Of a stretch of DNA of 50,875 bases, positions 1 through 6,650 are shown piece after piece; positions within the stretch are counted from its first letter, which is position 1, and every line of letters starts with the position of its first letter. Made by a program: the position numbers and the translations under genes. A model generated the notes under the pieces. The model was given only the letters and a program-made list of their open reading frames with translations, did no database searches and was not told the DNA's origin. Origin of the DNA: an uncultured Opitutaceae bacterium. Lineage in GTDB: Bacteria; Verrucomicrobiota; Verrucomicrobiia; Opitutales; Opitutaceae. Location of the stretch: assembly GCA_937889545.1 (NCBI GenBank), contig CALAOT010000059.1:1-50875 (forward strand). The letters are read 5' to 3'.

Positions 1-426
1 TACAACCGCTGCGTCGGCACGCGCTACTGCTCCAACAACTGCCCCTACAAGGTCCGCCGCTTCAACTTCTTCGACTACCGGGCACCGCGCGACGCGCTCA
101 CCAACTTGCAGATGAACCCGGACGTGACGATACGCGAGCGCGGTGTCATGGAAAAATGCACCTACTGCGTGCAGCGGATCAATGCCGCGCGCATCACGGC
201 CGAGAACGAGAATCGGCCGATTCGCGACGGTGAGATCAAGACCGCCTGCCAGCAGGCCTGTCCGGCGGAGGCCATTGTGTTCGGAAACCTCGCCGATCCC
301 GACAGCCGCGTGAAGGCCCGAAAGCTCGAGCCGACCAATTACATTCTCCTCGAGGAGCTCAACACGCGGCCCAGAACGACCTATCTGGCGAAGGTGCGGA
401 ATCCGCCGAGCGGCTACATGTCATGA
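1..426 (+). CDS. actB: Alternative complex III iron-sulfur subunit ActB, C-terminal part
   Basis: This is the 3' end of a gene cut by the window edge; the reading frame is open from base 1. Cysteine clusters typical of [4Fe-4S]/[3Fe-4S] ferredoxin domains are visible: [12 protein letters not shown] at the start, then EKCTYC and [10 protein letters not shown]. This layout is that of the ferredoxin-like domain of ActB, and of related NrfC/PsrB/molybdopterin-oxidoreductase electron-transfer subunits. In alternative complex III, ActB relays electrons from quinol oxidation to the haem subunits at the outer face of the inner membrane. Its stop overlaps the next start (ATGA), so it is translationally coupled to the NrfD-type subunit. 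Subunit identity rests on the following actC-actD-actE-actF order. The N-terminal molybdopterin-like domain is outside the window. Confidence 0.85.
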   Translation, partial: YNRCVGTRYCSNNCPYKVRRFNFFDYRAPRDALTNLQMNPDVTIRERGVMEKCTYCVQRINAARITAENENRPIRDGEIKTACQQACPAEAIVFGNLADPDSRVKARKLEPTNYILLEELNTRPRTTYLAKVRNPPSGYMS

Positions 427-1796
427 GGCCGCCCGTTCAATCCCAGCAAGCCATGGCAAACGAGGCCCTGATCGCGCCGGGCCAAACGTTCGAATCCGTC
501 ACCAGGACGATCAGCGACATCCCGCTGCTTCGCCCGTACCCCCGCTTCTGGTGGACCGGGTTTTGCGCCGCGTTTGTCCTCGTTCTGCTCCTCCTGGCAT
601 CCATCGCGTGGCTGTTTGCTCGAGGCGTCGGGATTTGGGGCATCAATGTGCCGATCGCATGGGGGTTCGCGATCGTGAACTTTGTCTGGTGGATCGGCAT
701 TGGCCACGCCGGCACGTTCATTTCGGCGATCCTGCTGCTGCTTCACCAACAATGGCGCACCTCGATCAACCGATTTACAGAGGCGATGACGCTTTTTGCG
801 GTGGCCTGCGCCAGCATATATCCGGTGCTTCACCTGGGCCGGCCACAGTTCTTCTACTGGCTCGTGCCCTATCCCGACTCGATGGGCCTGTGGCCTCAGT
901 TTCGAAGCCCGCTCGAGTGGGATGTCTTTGCCGTTTCCACCTATGCCTCGGTTTCGCTGCTGTTCTGGTACGTCGGCTTGCTGCCGGATCTGGCGACAAT
1001 GCGGGACCGCGCGGGCACGCGGTTCAAGGAGCGCCTCTACGGGCTGCTCTCTCTTGGATGGCGCGGCGATGCCCGGCACTGGATGCACTACCAAAAACTC
1101 TACATCCTGCTCGCGGGCCTCGCGGCCCCGCTCGTCATTTCGGTGCACACGATCGTCGGCCTCGACTTTGCCGTCTCGATCCTGCCGGGCTGGCATTCGA
1201 CGATATTCCCGCCGTATTTTGTCGCCGGCGCCATCTTTTCGGGGTTCTCGATGGTCCTTACCCTCATCATCCCGCTTAGGGCCGTCTACAAGCTGCAGGG
1301 GCTGATCACAGCCCGCCACCTGGACCTAATGGCAAAGGTCATGATGGCCACCGGGTGGATCGTGATCTACGGCTATTTCAGCGAGTTCTTCAACGCTTGG
1401 CGCAGCGGCGACGTCTTTGACCGCTTCGTGGACGTCAACCGCGCAGTCGGCCCGTATGCCGGCTACTTCTGGGCGTTGATGGCCTGCAACGTCGTGGCGC
1501 CGCAGCTGTTGTGGGTGCGCCGGTTGCGACACAACGTTGTCGTTCTCTTCATCGTGGCGCTGCTCGTGAATGTCGGCATGTGGATCGAGCGTTTCATGAT
1601 CGTGATCACGAGCCTGCATCGCGACTATCTGCCTTCGTCCTGGGGCATGTTCCATGCGACGTTCTGGGACTACTCCACCCTGTTTGGCACGGTCGGCCTG
1701 TTTGCCGCCCTGCTGTTCCTGTTCATGCGCCTCCTGCCGGCAATTTCAATGTCGGAAACCCGCGGGCTCCTGGCCACCGACAAGGCCGACCAATGA
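423..1796 (+). CDS. actC: Alternative complex III quinol-binding membrane subunit ActC (NrfD/PsrC family)
   Basis: A 457-residue, strongly hydrophobic protein with about ten membrane segments, as expected for the NrfD/PsrC-like ActC subunit. In this family ActC lies in the inner membrane, binds quinol and contacts the ActB iron-sulfur protein. Recognisable family stretches include the region around [16 protein letters not shown] (about residue 97) and the segment with [15 protein letters not shown] (near 136). The ATG at 423 overlaps the actB stop by four bases, favouring coupled translation. A second in-frame ATG at 453 (MANEAL) is a plausible alternative start. The stop overlaps the actD start (AATGA). 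Family assignment is secure from context plus topology; the exact start is not. Confidence 0.88.
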   Translation: MRPPVQSQQAMANEALIAPGQTFESVTRTISDIPLLRPYPRFWWTGFCAAFVLVLLLLASIAWLFARGVGIWGINVPIAWGFAIVNFVWWIGIGHAGTFISAILLLLHQQWRTSINRFTEAMTLFAVACASIYPVLHLGRPQFFYWLVPYPDSMGLWPQFRSPLEWDVFAVSTYASVSLLFWYVGLLPDLATMRDRAGTRFKERLYGLLSLGWRGDARHWMHYQKLYILLAGLAAPLVISVHTIVGLDFAVSILPGWHSTIFPPYFVAGAIFSGFSMVLTLIIPLRAVYKLQGLITARHLDLMAKVMMATGWIVIYGYFSEFFNAWRSGDVFDRFVDVNRAVGPYAGYFWALMACNVVAPQLLWVRRLRHNVVVLFIVALLVNVGMWIERFMIVITSLHRDYLPSSWGMFHATFWDYSTLFGTVGLFAALLFLFMRLLPAISMSETRGLLATDKADQ

Positions 1797-2317
1797 AGCC
1801 GCGCATCCATGGCTTGCTGGCGGCCTTCGCCTCTGAGGCATCATGCCGGTCGGCGCTGCGAGACCTGCGTGAAGCCGGCTTCGTCCGGGTGGACGCATAC
1901 ACGCCGTATCCGGTCGCGCCCGGTCTGATACCGGAATCGAGAACGCCGATTGCCCCCATAATGTTGATAACCGCGATTCTCGGCGCCTGCGGAGGATTCT
2001 TCCTGCAATGGTTCGCGGCGCGCGATTATCCCATCAACGTCGGCGGCAGGCCGATCAACAGCTGGCCGGCCTTCGTTCCGATCACCTTTGAGCTCGCTGT
2101 GCTGACATCAGCGCTCGTCGGAGTGATCGCGTTTCTCGGCCTTGCGGGTCTTCCTCGGCTGCATCATCCCGTGTTCGCCGATCCGCGGTTCAAGCGGGCG
2201 AGCCAGGACCGTTTCTTCATCTGCGTCCGTGCCGACGATCCGCTCTACGGCAGCGAGGCCGTTCGACGCACGCTGGCGGCCGCCAAACCGGAGTCGGTCG
2301 AGGAGTTGCTCGCATGA
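1793..2317 (+). CDS. actD: Alternative complex III subunit ActD (DUF3341)
   Basis: A 174-residue protein with a short cytoplasmic-type N-terminus ([12 protein letters not shown]), followed by a domain containing two membrane helices (about residues 54-72 and 98-120) and a soluble C-terminus. This is the usual architecture of the DUF3341 ActD subunit. The motif YTPYPV near residue 40 is characteristic of the family. The ATG at 1793 overlaps the actC stop by four bases; the same frame is open further upstream, but that part lies inside actC. Known role: a structural membrane subunit of alternative complex III without its own redox centre. The gene ends overlapping the actE start. Confidence 0.87.
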   Translation: MKPRIHGLLAAFASEASCRSALRDLREAGFVRVDAYTPYPVAPGLIPESRTPIAPIMLITAILGACGGFFLQWFAARDYPINVGGRPINSWPAFVPITFELAVLTSALVGVIAFLGLAGLPRLHHPVFADPRFKRASQDRFFICVRADDPLYGSEAVRRTLAAAKPESVEELLA

Positions 2318-2892
2318 AAGGGCTCGCCTCCAGCTCGTTGGCCCAAGGGGCGGTGTTGCTAATGGCCGTCCTAACGGGCTGCGACAACATGAGGCATCAG
2401 GACAGCGTGCGGACCTTTGATGCGTCATCGCATTTTGCGGATGGCGCATCGGCGCGGCATCCGCCCCCGCACACGGTCGCGCGCGCAGAGATGGCGCCGG
2501 ATGACCCCGTTGCCACAGGGAAAAAGGACGGGGTCCTGCTTGCGGAATTGCCTGTGCCATTCACGCACGGCCTGCTCGAGCGCGGCCGGCAGCGATTTGA
2601 TATCTTCTGCTCGCCTTGCCATGGTGCGGACGGCTACGGCCAGGGCATTGTCGTTCGCCGAGGCTTTCCGGCCCCACCTTCGTACTTGGAGCCGTGGCTT
2701 CTCAAGGCGCCAGCCGGCCACCTCTACGATGTGATCACCAGTGGCATAGGACGAATGTATCCGCTGGCAGACAGGATCGAGCCCCGGGATCGCTGGGCAA
2801 TTGTCGCCTATCTTCGCGCGCTGCAGCGAAGTCAGCGCGCCACGCCTAGCGATCTTTCAGCCGGGGAACGCCAGGGAATTCCCCCGAAATGA
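2314..2892 (+). CDS. actE: Alternative complex III monohaem cytochrome c subunit ActE (lipoprotein)
   Basis: A 192-residue protein with a lipoprotein signal: a hydrophobic N-terminus ending in a VLTGC lipobox (Cys23). It has one haem c site, CSPCH at residues 99-103, with a methionine (GIGRMYP) later in the domain as the probable distal ligand. Family knowledge: ActE carries electrons from the iron-sulfur/pentahaem part of complex III toward the terminal acceptor on the periplasmic side, held to the membrane by lipid. The start overlaps the actD stop and the stop overlaps the actF start, so it is part of one transcript. No cysteine or ligand is missing. Confidence 0.87.
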   Translation: MKGLASSSLAQGAVLLMAVLTGCDNMRHQDSVRTFDASSHFADGASARHPPPHTVARAEMAPDDPVATGKKDGVLLAELPVPFTHGLLERGRQRFDIFCSPCHGADGYGQGIVVRRGFPAPPSYLEPWLLKAPAGHLYDVITSGIGRMYPLADRIEPRDRWAIVAYLRALQRSQRATPSDLSAGERQGIPPK

Positions 2893-3986
2893 GCCGATCA
2901 AACAACCTTTATTCCGGGCGCATTGGGCGCTTCGCGCGCTGGGCGGCGGTCCTCGCAGGTGTCGTCGCGCTTGGACTCATCTGGATCGATCAGAGCGACT
3001 TTCCAGTCGCCTATCGATTCGTGGTATTCGCCGTGCTGGCTCCCCCGGTCGGATGCCTAACCTTCACCTTGATTCATCGCATGACCGGCGGCCAATGGGC
3101 AATCGGGCTCCGGCCGTTCCTGCTGGCGGGAGTCTCCTTCCTGCCATGGATCTGGCTCTTCGCCTTGCCGATTCCGTTTCTCCCCCTCCTGTTCGGTCGA
3201 CGGCCACCGCTTCAGCACTCGGTCGCCCACGGCTACGAGAGCCTGCCGATGGTGGTCGTGCGGATGTGGATCTATGGGGCGGTCTTTTTCGCCCTCAGGC
3301 GCGCGGTGGCGCGGGACGCCGGACGCGACAGCCTGCCGGCTCAAAACCGCAGGCCGTGGGTCGGGCCGGCGGGCATGATTGTGCTGGTCTTCACGCTCAC
3401 ACTGCTGGCAGACGACTGGATTGCATCCCTGGATCCCGGCTGGCATTCCACCGGGTTTGCATTTGTCTGGATAACGGGGCAGGCCGTTGCGGGTCTGTCG
3501 TTGGCCATTTTGGGGGGCTTGGCGGAAGGCGAACACCCCACCCCGGAAGGGTCCGTGGGACAACCCCTGGGTATCGATTGGGGTAACTTGCTTTTGGCTT
3601 CGTTGCTCTCGTGGTGCTATGTGTCCTTCGCCCAGTTCTTGATCATCTGGGCCGGAAACCTGCCTGCGGAGACAATGTGGTTCACGCGCCGGATGGATGG
3701 CCCTTGGTTCCTGGCGCTTCCGCTTCTCACAGTCTTCGGATTTCTGGTGCCGTTTCTCCTGCTCCTGTCACGGCGGTGCAAGGCGAGCACCGGGGGGTTG
3801 GCGCTCGTCGCCGGCATGCTGCTTCTCAGCCAAGTGCTCTTCACGGCATGGCTGATTCTGCCGTCGGCGGGTCACCTGTCTCCGACCGGATGGCTGCTGG
3901 TGTTTGCGCTCCTCGTTGCCGGGGGAGGAAGCTTTGCTGATCGCTTCTGGGCGATGGCGCGAGACCTGAGGAGGCCATTGCCATGA
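2889..3986 (+). CDS. actF: Alternative complex III membrane subunit ActF (NrfD-like)
   Basis: A 365-residue polytopic membrane protein with about ten hydrophobic segments starting near residue 15. It contains DWIASLDPGWHSTGFA (about residues 175-190), a stretch typical of ActF and loosely repeated in ActC ([14 protein letters not shown]). ActF is the second NrfD-fold membrane subunit of alternative complex III; it is thought to take part in structure and possibly proton translocation. The start ATG overlaps the actE stop (ATGA), and the stop overlaps the next cytochrome gene. In the middle it carries AQFLIIWAGNLPAET, another family signature. ActC and ActF probably arose from an old duplication. 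Confidence 0.85.
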   Translation: MSRSNNLYSGRIGRFARWAAVLAGVVALGLIWIDQSDFPVAYRFVVFAVLAPPVGCLTFTLIHRMTGGQWAIGLRPFLLAGVSFLPWIWLFALPIPFLPLLFGRRPPLQHSVAHGYESLPMVVVRMWIYGAVFFALRRAVARDAGRDSLPAQNRRPWVGPAGMIVLVFTLTLLADDWIASLDPGWHSTGFAFVWITGQAVAGLSLAILGGLAEGEHPTPEGSVGQPLGIDWGNLLLASLLSWCYVSFAQFLIIWAGNLPAETMWFTRRMDGPWFLALPLLTVFGFLVPFLLLLSRRCKASTGGLALVAGMLLLSQVLFTAWLILPSAGHLSPTGWLLVFALLVAGGGSFADRFWAMARDLRRPLP

Positions 3987-4711
3987 GCGCCGGCGGAATC
4001 CAGCCGGCACACAACCGCGCAATCAAGGATCGCTCTCCTAGGGTGATGGCCGCGGCCGCGCTCAACCTTGTATCGATCGTCGGATTTTGCCTGATGGTTA
4101 CGTCGTGCAGCTATCGTCAAAGCGACCAGGCCGATGCGGGCGAATTGACGCCCGCACCCGAAGGCGCACAGCAGGGTGGCGGCGATGACCAAAAGGGAAT
4201 CGCGGAAGCCTGGAAGGAGGAGGACCGGATAGTGCATGAGCATTTGGACTCGTCCGGTTGGATCAATCGCGAGGCCGGCGTCGCCCATATTCCCATCGAC
4301 CGGGCGATGGATCTTATCCTTCTCGAAAAGCGGTCGTCGGGACCCCAGTCGGACGTATCTGAGAACACCGGTGCCCATGAAAAGGACACCGCGCTGCGAA
4401 GCGCCGGGCGTGCCCTTTTTCGGAAATACGGGTGCAATGCCTGTCATTCCCCGAGCGCGAATCCCCACGCCCCATCACTTGTCGGGATCTACGGGGAGAC
4501 GGTCCGGCTAAGCGATGGAACATTTGTCCGCGCGGACGAGCAATATCTTCGCGACTCGATTTTGCACGCGGGCAAGCGCATGGTTGCCGGCTATGCGCCG
4601 AGCATGCCTTCCTACAATAGCTACATTCCTGAGCACGACGTGCTCGAACTGATTGCGTACCTGAAGTCGTTCACTGGGACCAAGGACGACCCAGCCGCCC
4701 GCTCACCTTGA
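3983..4711 (+). CDS. Lipoprotein monohaem cytochrome c, similar to the cytochrome domain of caa3-type oxidase subunit II
   Basis: A 242-residue protein, last gene of the complex III operon (its ATG overlaps the actF stop). A hydrophobic segment ends in a VTSC lipobox (Cys42); the stretch before it is long for a signal peptide, so Met22 is an alternative start. After an acidic linker, residues 80-117 carry the motif SGWINREAGVAHIPIDRAM, often seen in proteins encoded beside complex III. The C-terminal third is a class I cytochrome c with CNACH at 151-155 and Met208 as likely distal ligand. The text around RADEQYLRDSI and VAGYAPSMPSY closely resembles the cytochrome tail of cytochrome c oxidase subunit II. 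Inferred role: electron shuttle from complex III to an oxidase encoded elsewhere. No CuA site is visible, so it is not itself subunit II. Confidence 0.75.
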   Translation: MSAGGIQPAHNRAIKDRSPRVMAAAALNLVSIVGFCLMVTSCSYRQSDQADAGELTPAPEGAQQGGGDDQKGIAEAWKEEDRIVHEHLDSSGWINREAGVAHIPIDRAMDLILLEKRSSGPQSDVSENTGAHEKDTALRSAGRALFRKYGCNACHSPSANPHAPSLVGIYGETVRLSDGTFVRADEQYLRDSILHAGKRMVAGYAPSMPSYNSYIPEHDVLELIAYLKSFTGTKDDPAARSP

Positions 4712-4789
4712 TTTTCTGACCTTCCACTCTGCGCTGTACACGGGCCCGCCGGCGACTCGCGCGGCGACTTTGCCGAAGCACGCTGGCAG

Positions 4790-4863
4790 TGGTGCGCCAC
4801 GTGGGAATCGAACCCACCTCTCAAGCTTGGGAAGCTCACGTTCTACCGATGAACTAGTGGCGC
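4790..4863 (-). tRNA. tRNA-Gly, anticodon CCC
   Basis: Read on the minus strand, the acceptor stem GCGCCAC pairs with GTGGCGC. The D arm is GTTC...GAAC. The anticodon stem TGAGC/GCTTG (one G-T pair at each of its outer two positions) encloses the loop TTCCCAA, giving anticodon CCC (Gly, codon GGG). The T arm is GTGGG-TTCGATT-CCCAC. CCA is encoded (bases 4792-4790). The base before CCA is A, whereas Gly tRNAs of many bacteria such as Escherichia coli have U there. The gene lies downstream of recR on the same strand. Confidence 0.93.
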
Positions 4864-4948
4864 GAACAGGGGAGCATAGGAATGATGGCCCGGCGGCAGC
4901 GTCAACTCCAGAGTGGCCGATGCGCCCTTCGCGGCCAATTCGAACGGT

Positions 4949-5545
4949 TTACGAAAACGTCCGGCGGCCCTCCAGGGCGCTTTTCAGGGTCACCGAATCG
5001 GCAAAGAGCACGCCGCCGCCGCTTGGGATCCCGAAGCCGATTCGCGTCACGCGCACCTTGTGCCCCGCAGGAAGGTGCTCCAGGAGATAGTGGCAGGTCG
5101 CCTCGCCCTCCACGTCGTTTGGCAAGGCAAGCACGATCTCGGCAACCTCACCGGACCCTACGCGCGCAAGAAGGCCGGAGAAATTAAGGTCGTCCGGCCC
5201 GACTCCGTGCATCGGCGAAAGCTTGCCATGAAGCACATGGTAGCCGGCCCTCCAGGATCCGCTCCTCTCGATCGCGACGAGGTCCGGCACGTTCTCCACC
5301 ACGCAGACAGAGCGGTGGTCGCGCTTGGGATCGGAGCACACGGCGCACAGGGTCTCCTCGCTCATGTTGCCGCACCGGCTGCACCGCTGTATCGAGCGCG
5401 ACGCCTCCCCGAGCGCCTCTACGAGCTCCTTGAGCTGGTCCGGCTTGCCGATGAGCAGGTGAAGCGCGATCCGCTCCGAGGACCGGTAGCCGACCCCGGG
5501 TAGCCTCCTGAGGGCCTGCTGGAGCTTTTCGAAGGCGGTCGTCAC
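4949..5545 (-). CDS. recR: Recombination mediator protein RecR
   Basis: A 198-residue protein, the usual RecR length. An N-terminal helix-hairpin-helix (LPGVG, residues 15-19) is followed by a C4 zinc finger (Cys55, Cys58, Cys67, Cys70) and a Toprim domain with the acidic start VVENVPDL (82-89). The C-terminus has RIGFGIPSGG, a conserved family end. With RecO/RecF, RecR helps load RecA onto single-stranded DNA at gaps. It starts five bases after the ybaB stop on the same strand; ybaB-recR is one of the most conserved bacterial gene pairs. The usual upstream partner dnaX is not adjacent here. Confidence 0.95.
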   Translation of the reverse strand: MTTAFEKLQQALRRLPGVGYRSSERIALHLLIGKPDQLKELVEALGEASRSIQRCSRCGNMSEETLCAVCSDPKRDHRSVCVVENVPDLVAIERSGSWRAGYHVLHGKLSPMHGVGPDDLNFSGLLARVGSGEVAEIVLALPNDVEGEATCHYLLEHLPAGHKVRVTRIGFGIPSGGGVLFADSVTLKSALEGRRTFS

Positions 5546-5550
5546 GCCGG

Positions 5551-5859
5551 TCAGAAGATTCCCGGCATCTGGAATCCCGATGTTACCTTCTGCATCTCGC
5601 TGTCATTCAATTCCTTGGCCTGTTTAGCCGCGTCCTGAATGGCGGCGAGCACCGTGTCGGAAACAAGCCTTGGATCCTCCTTGAGGAACTCCGGGTCGAG
5701 CGTGAGCGCGAGGAACTTGCCGGAGGCGCTCACCTTGACCTTCACGGCGCCACCGCCGGCCGCCACGTCGATCTCGCGGGTCTCCAGCTGGGCCTGGAGC
5801 GCCTCGATTGATCGCTGCATCTTCTGCGCCTGTTTGAGTAGTTTTCCCACGCCTGGCAT
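5551..5859 (-). CDS. ybaB: YbaB/EbfC family nucleoid-associated protein
   Basis: A 102-residue protein beginning MPGVGKLLKQAQKMQ, the standard amphipathic N-terminal helix of the YbaB/EbfC family, and ending TSGFQMPGIF. The frame is open well upstream, but homology begins at this ATG (5859) and the upstream translation is unlike the family. Family members are DNA-binding dimers of about 100 residues that coat or bend DNA; a link with recombination is suggested by their constant pairing with recR, seen here too. No clear Shine-Dalgarno site precedes the start. An AT-rich stretch just upstream is shared with the divergent DJ-1 gene and probably holds the promoters. Confidence 0.92.
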   Translation of the reverse strand: MPGVGKLLKQAQKMQRSIEALQAQLETREIDVAAGGGAVKVKVSASGKFLALTLDPEFLKEDPRLVSDTVLAAIQDAAKQAKELNDSEMQKVTSGFQMPGIF

Positions 5860-5893
5860 GGGGGCGATGCTTGCGCGTCGCGCGGGAAATAAC

Positions 5894-5935
5894 GAGGCGT
5901 TTTTGAATAAAATATCCGTGAGGTTGCCCTCCCCG
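5894..5935. promoter_or_regulatory. AT-rich divergent promoter region between ybaB and the DJ-1 gene
   Basis: A conspicuous AT-rich patch in otherwise GC-rich DNA, between two divergent starts. On the + strand TAAAAT (5908-5913) matches the -10 consensus at five of six positions and is preceded two bases earlier by TG, as in extended -10 sites; no good -35 is visible. On the minus strand the same patch reads as a weaker -10-like sequence. Confidence 0.35.
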
Positions 5936-5952
5936 AGGTATTCAATGGCTCC

Positions 5953-6498
5953 ATGCCCGCGCCCACCGTGCTCGTGATTCTCGCCGACGGCTTCGAGGAG
6001 ATCGAGGCCGTGACTCCCCTTGACATCCTGCGCCGCGCGGGAGCCGAGGTCACGGTCGCGGCCCTGGGCGAGGGAATCCACGTGACGGGGCGCAACGGAC
6101 TCATCCTCCACGCCAACACGACGCTGGCGGCAGCCGAGGGATCCCGGTTCGACTGCCTCGTCCTCCCCGGCGGGCCCGGTGTGAGCCGGCTGCGTGCGGA
6201 TCCGCGCGTCGCCGGGTGCATCAGGCGGCAGCGCGAGCGAAACGGATGGATTGCGGCGATCTGCGCCGGGCCGGTCGTGCTCAAGGACGCGGGGGTGCTG
6301 GAGGGCCGCCGCTACACCGCCCATTTTTCCGTCGCCGCCGAGTTGCCCGCGGCTCTTCTTGGCGAGCGCGTCGTGGCCGACGGCCGGATGATCACCTCCC
6401 GCGGCGCCGGAACGGCCACCGACTTCGGCCTGATGCTCGTGGAAAAGCTCTTCACGCCCGAGAAGGCATTGGACGTCGCGCGGTCGATCTGTGCGTGA
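5953..6498 (+). CDS. DJ-1/PfpI family protein
   Basis: A 181-residue protein of the DJ-1/PfpI superfamily. It starts with the typical strand MPAPTVLVILADGFEEIEAV. Cys104 sits in the nucleophile elbow AAICAGPVVL, and Glu15 is placed to interact with that cysteine, as in human DJ-1 and YajL. TSRGAGTATDFGL near residue 157 is also a family signature. Members act in stress protection, as chaperones or deglycase-type enzymes; the exact activity is debated and cannot be assigned here. It is a single gene, divergent from ybaB and separated from the following asnB by about 150 bases. Confidence 0.88.
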   Translation: MPAPTVLVILADGFEEIEAVTPLDILRRAGAEVTVAALGEGIHVTGRNGLILHANTTLAAAEGSRFDCLVLPGGPGVSRLRADPRVAGCIRRQRERNGWIAAICAGPVVLKDAGVLEGRRYTAHFSVAAELPAALLGERVVADGRMITSRGAGTATDFGLMLVEKLFTPEKALDVARSICA

Positions 6499-6552
6499 AA
6501 ATACGCCCCCTCAAGGGTTGCGCCTGGGGAGACGCGTAGTTGTCATTTTGAT

Positions 6553-6575
6553 TCGGTAGGGTGCCACCCGACCGA
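6553..6575. other. Hairpin in the gap between the DJ-1 gene and asnB
   Basis: TCGGT and GGGT pair with ACCC and ACCGA around a GCC loop, with one A/G mismatch: a nine-pair stem. It lies 54 bases after the DJ-1 stop and about 75 bases before the asnB start. No T-run follows on either strand, so a standard intrinsic terminator is unlikely; it may be a weak terminator or a leader structure at the head of the glycan cluster. I see nothing else of note in the gap 6499-6650. Confidence 0.4.
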
Positions 6576-6650
6576 CCCCATGGGCGACCCAAACCCGTCC
6601 TTTGCCGTCGCTGCCCGCGGAAGCGACCGGGCGAAGTATTTTTCAAAGCC

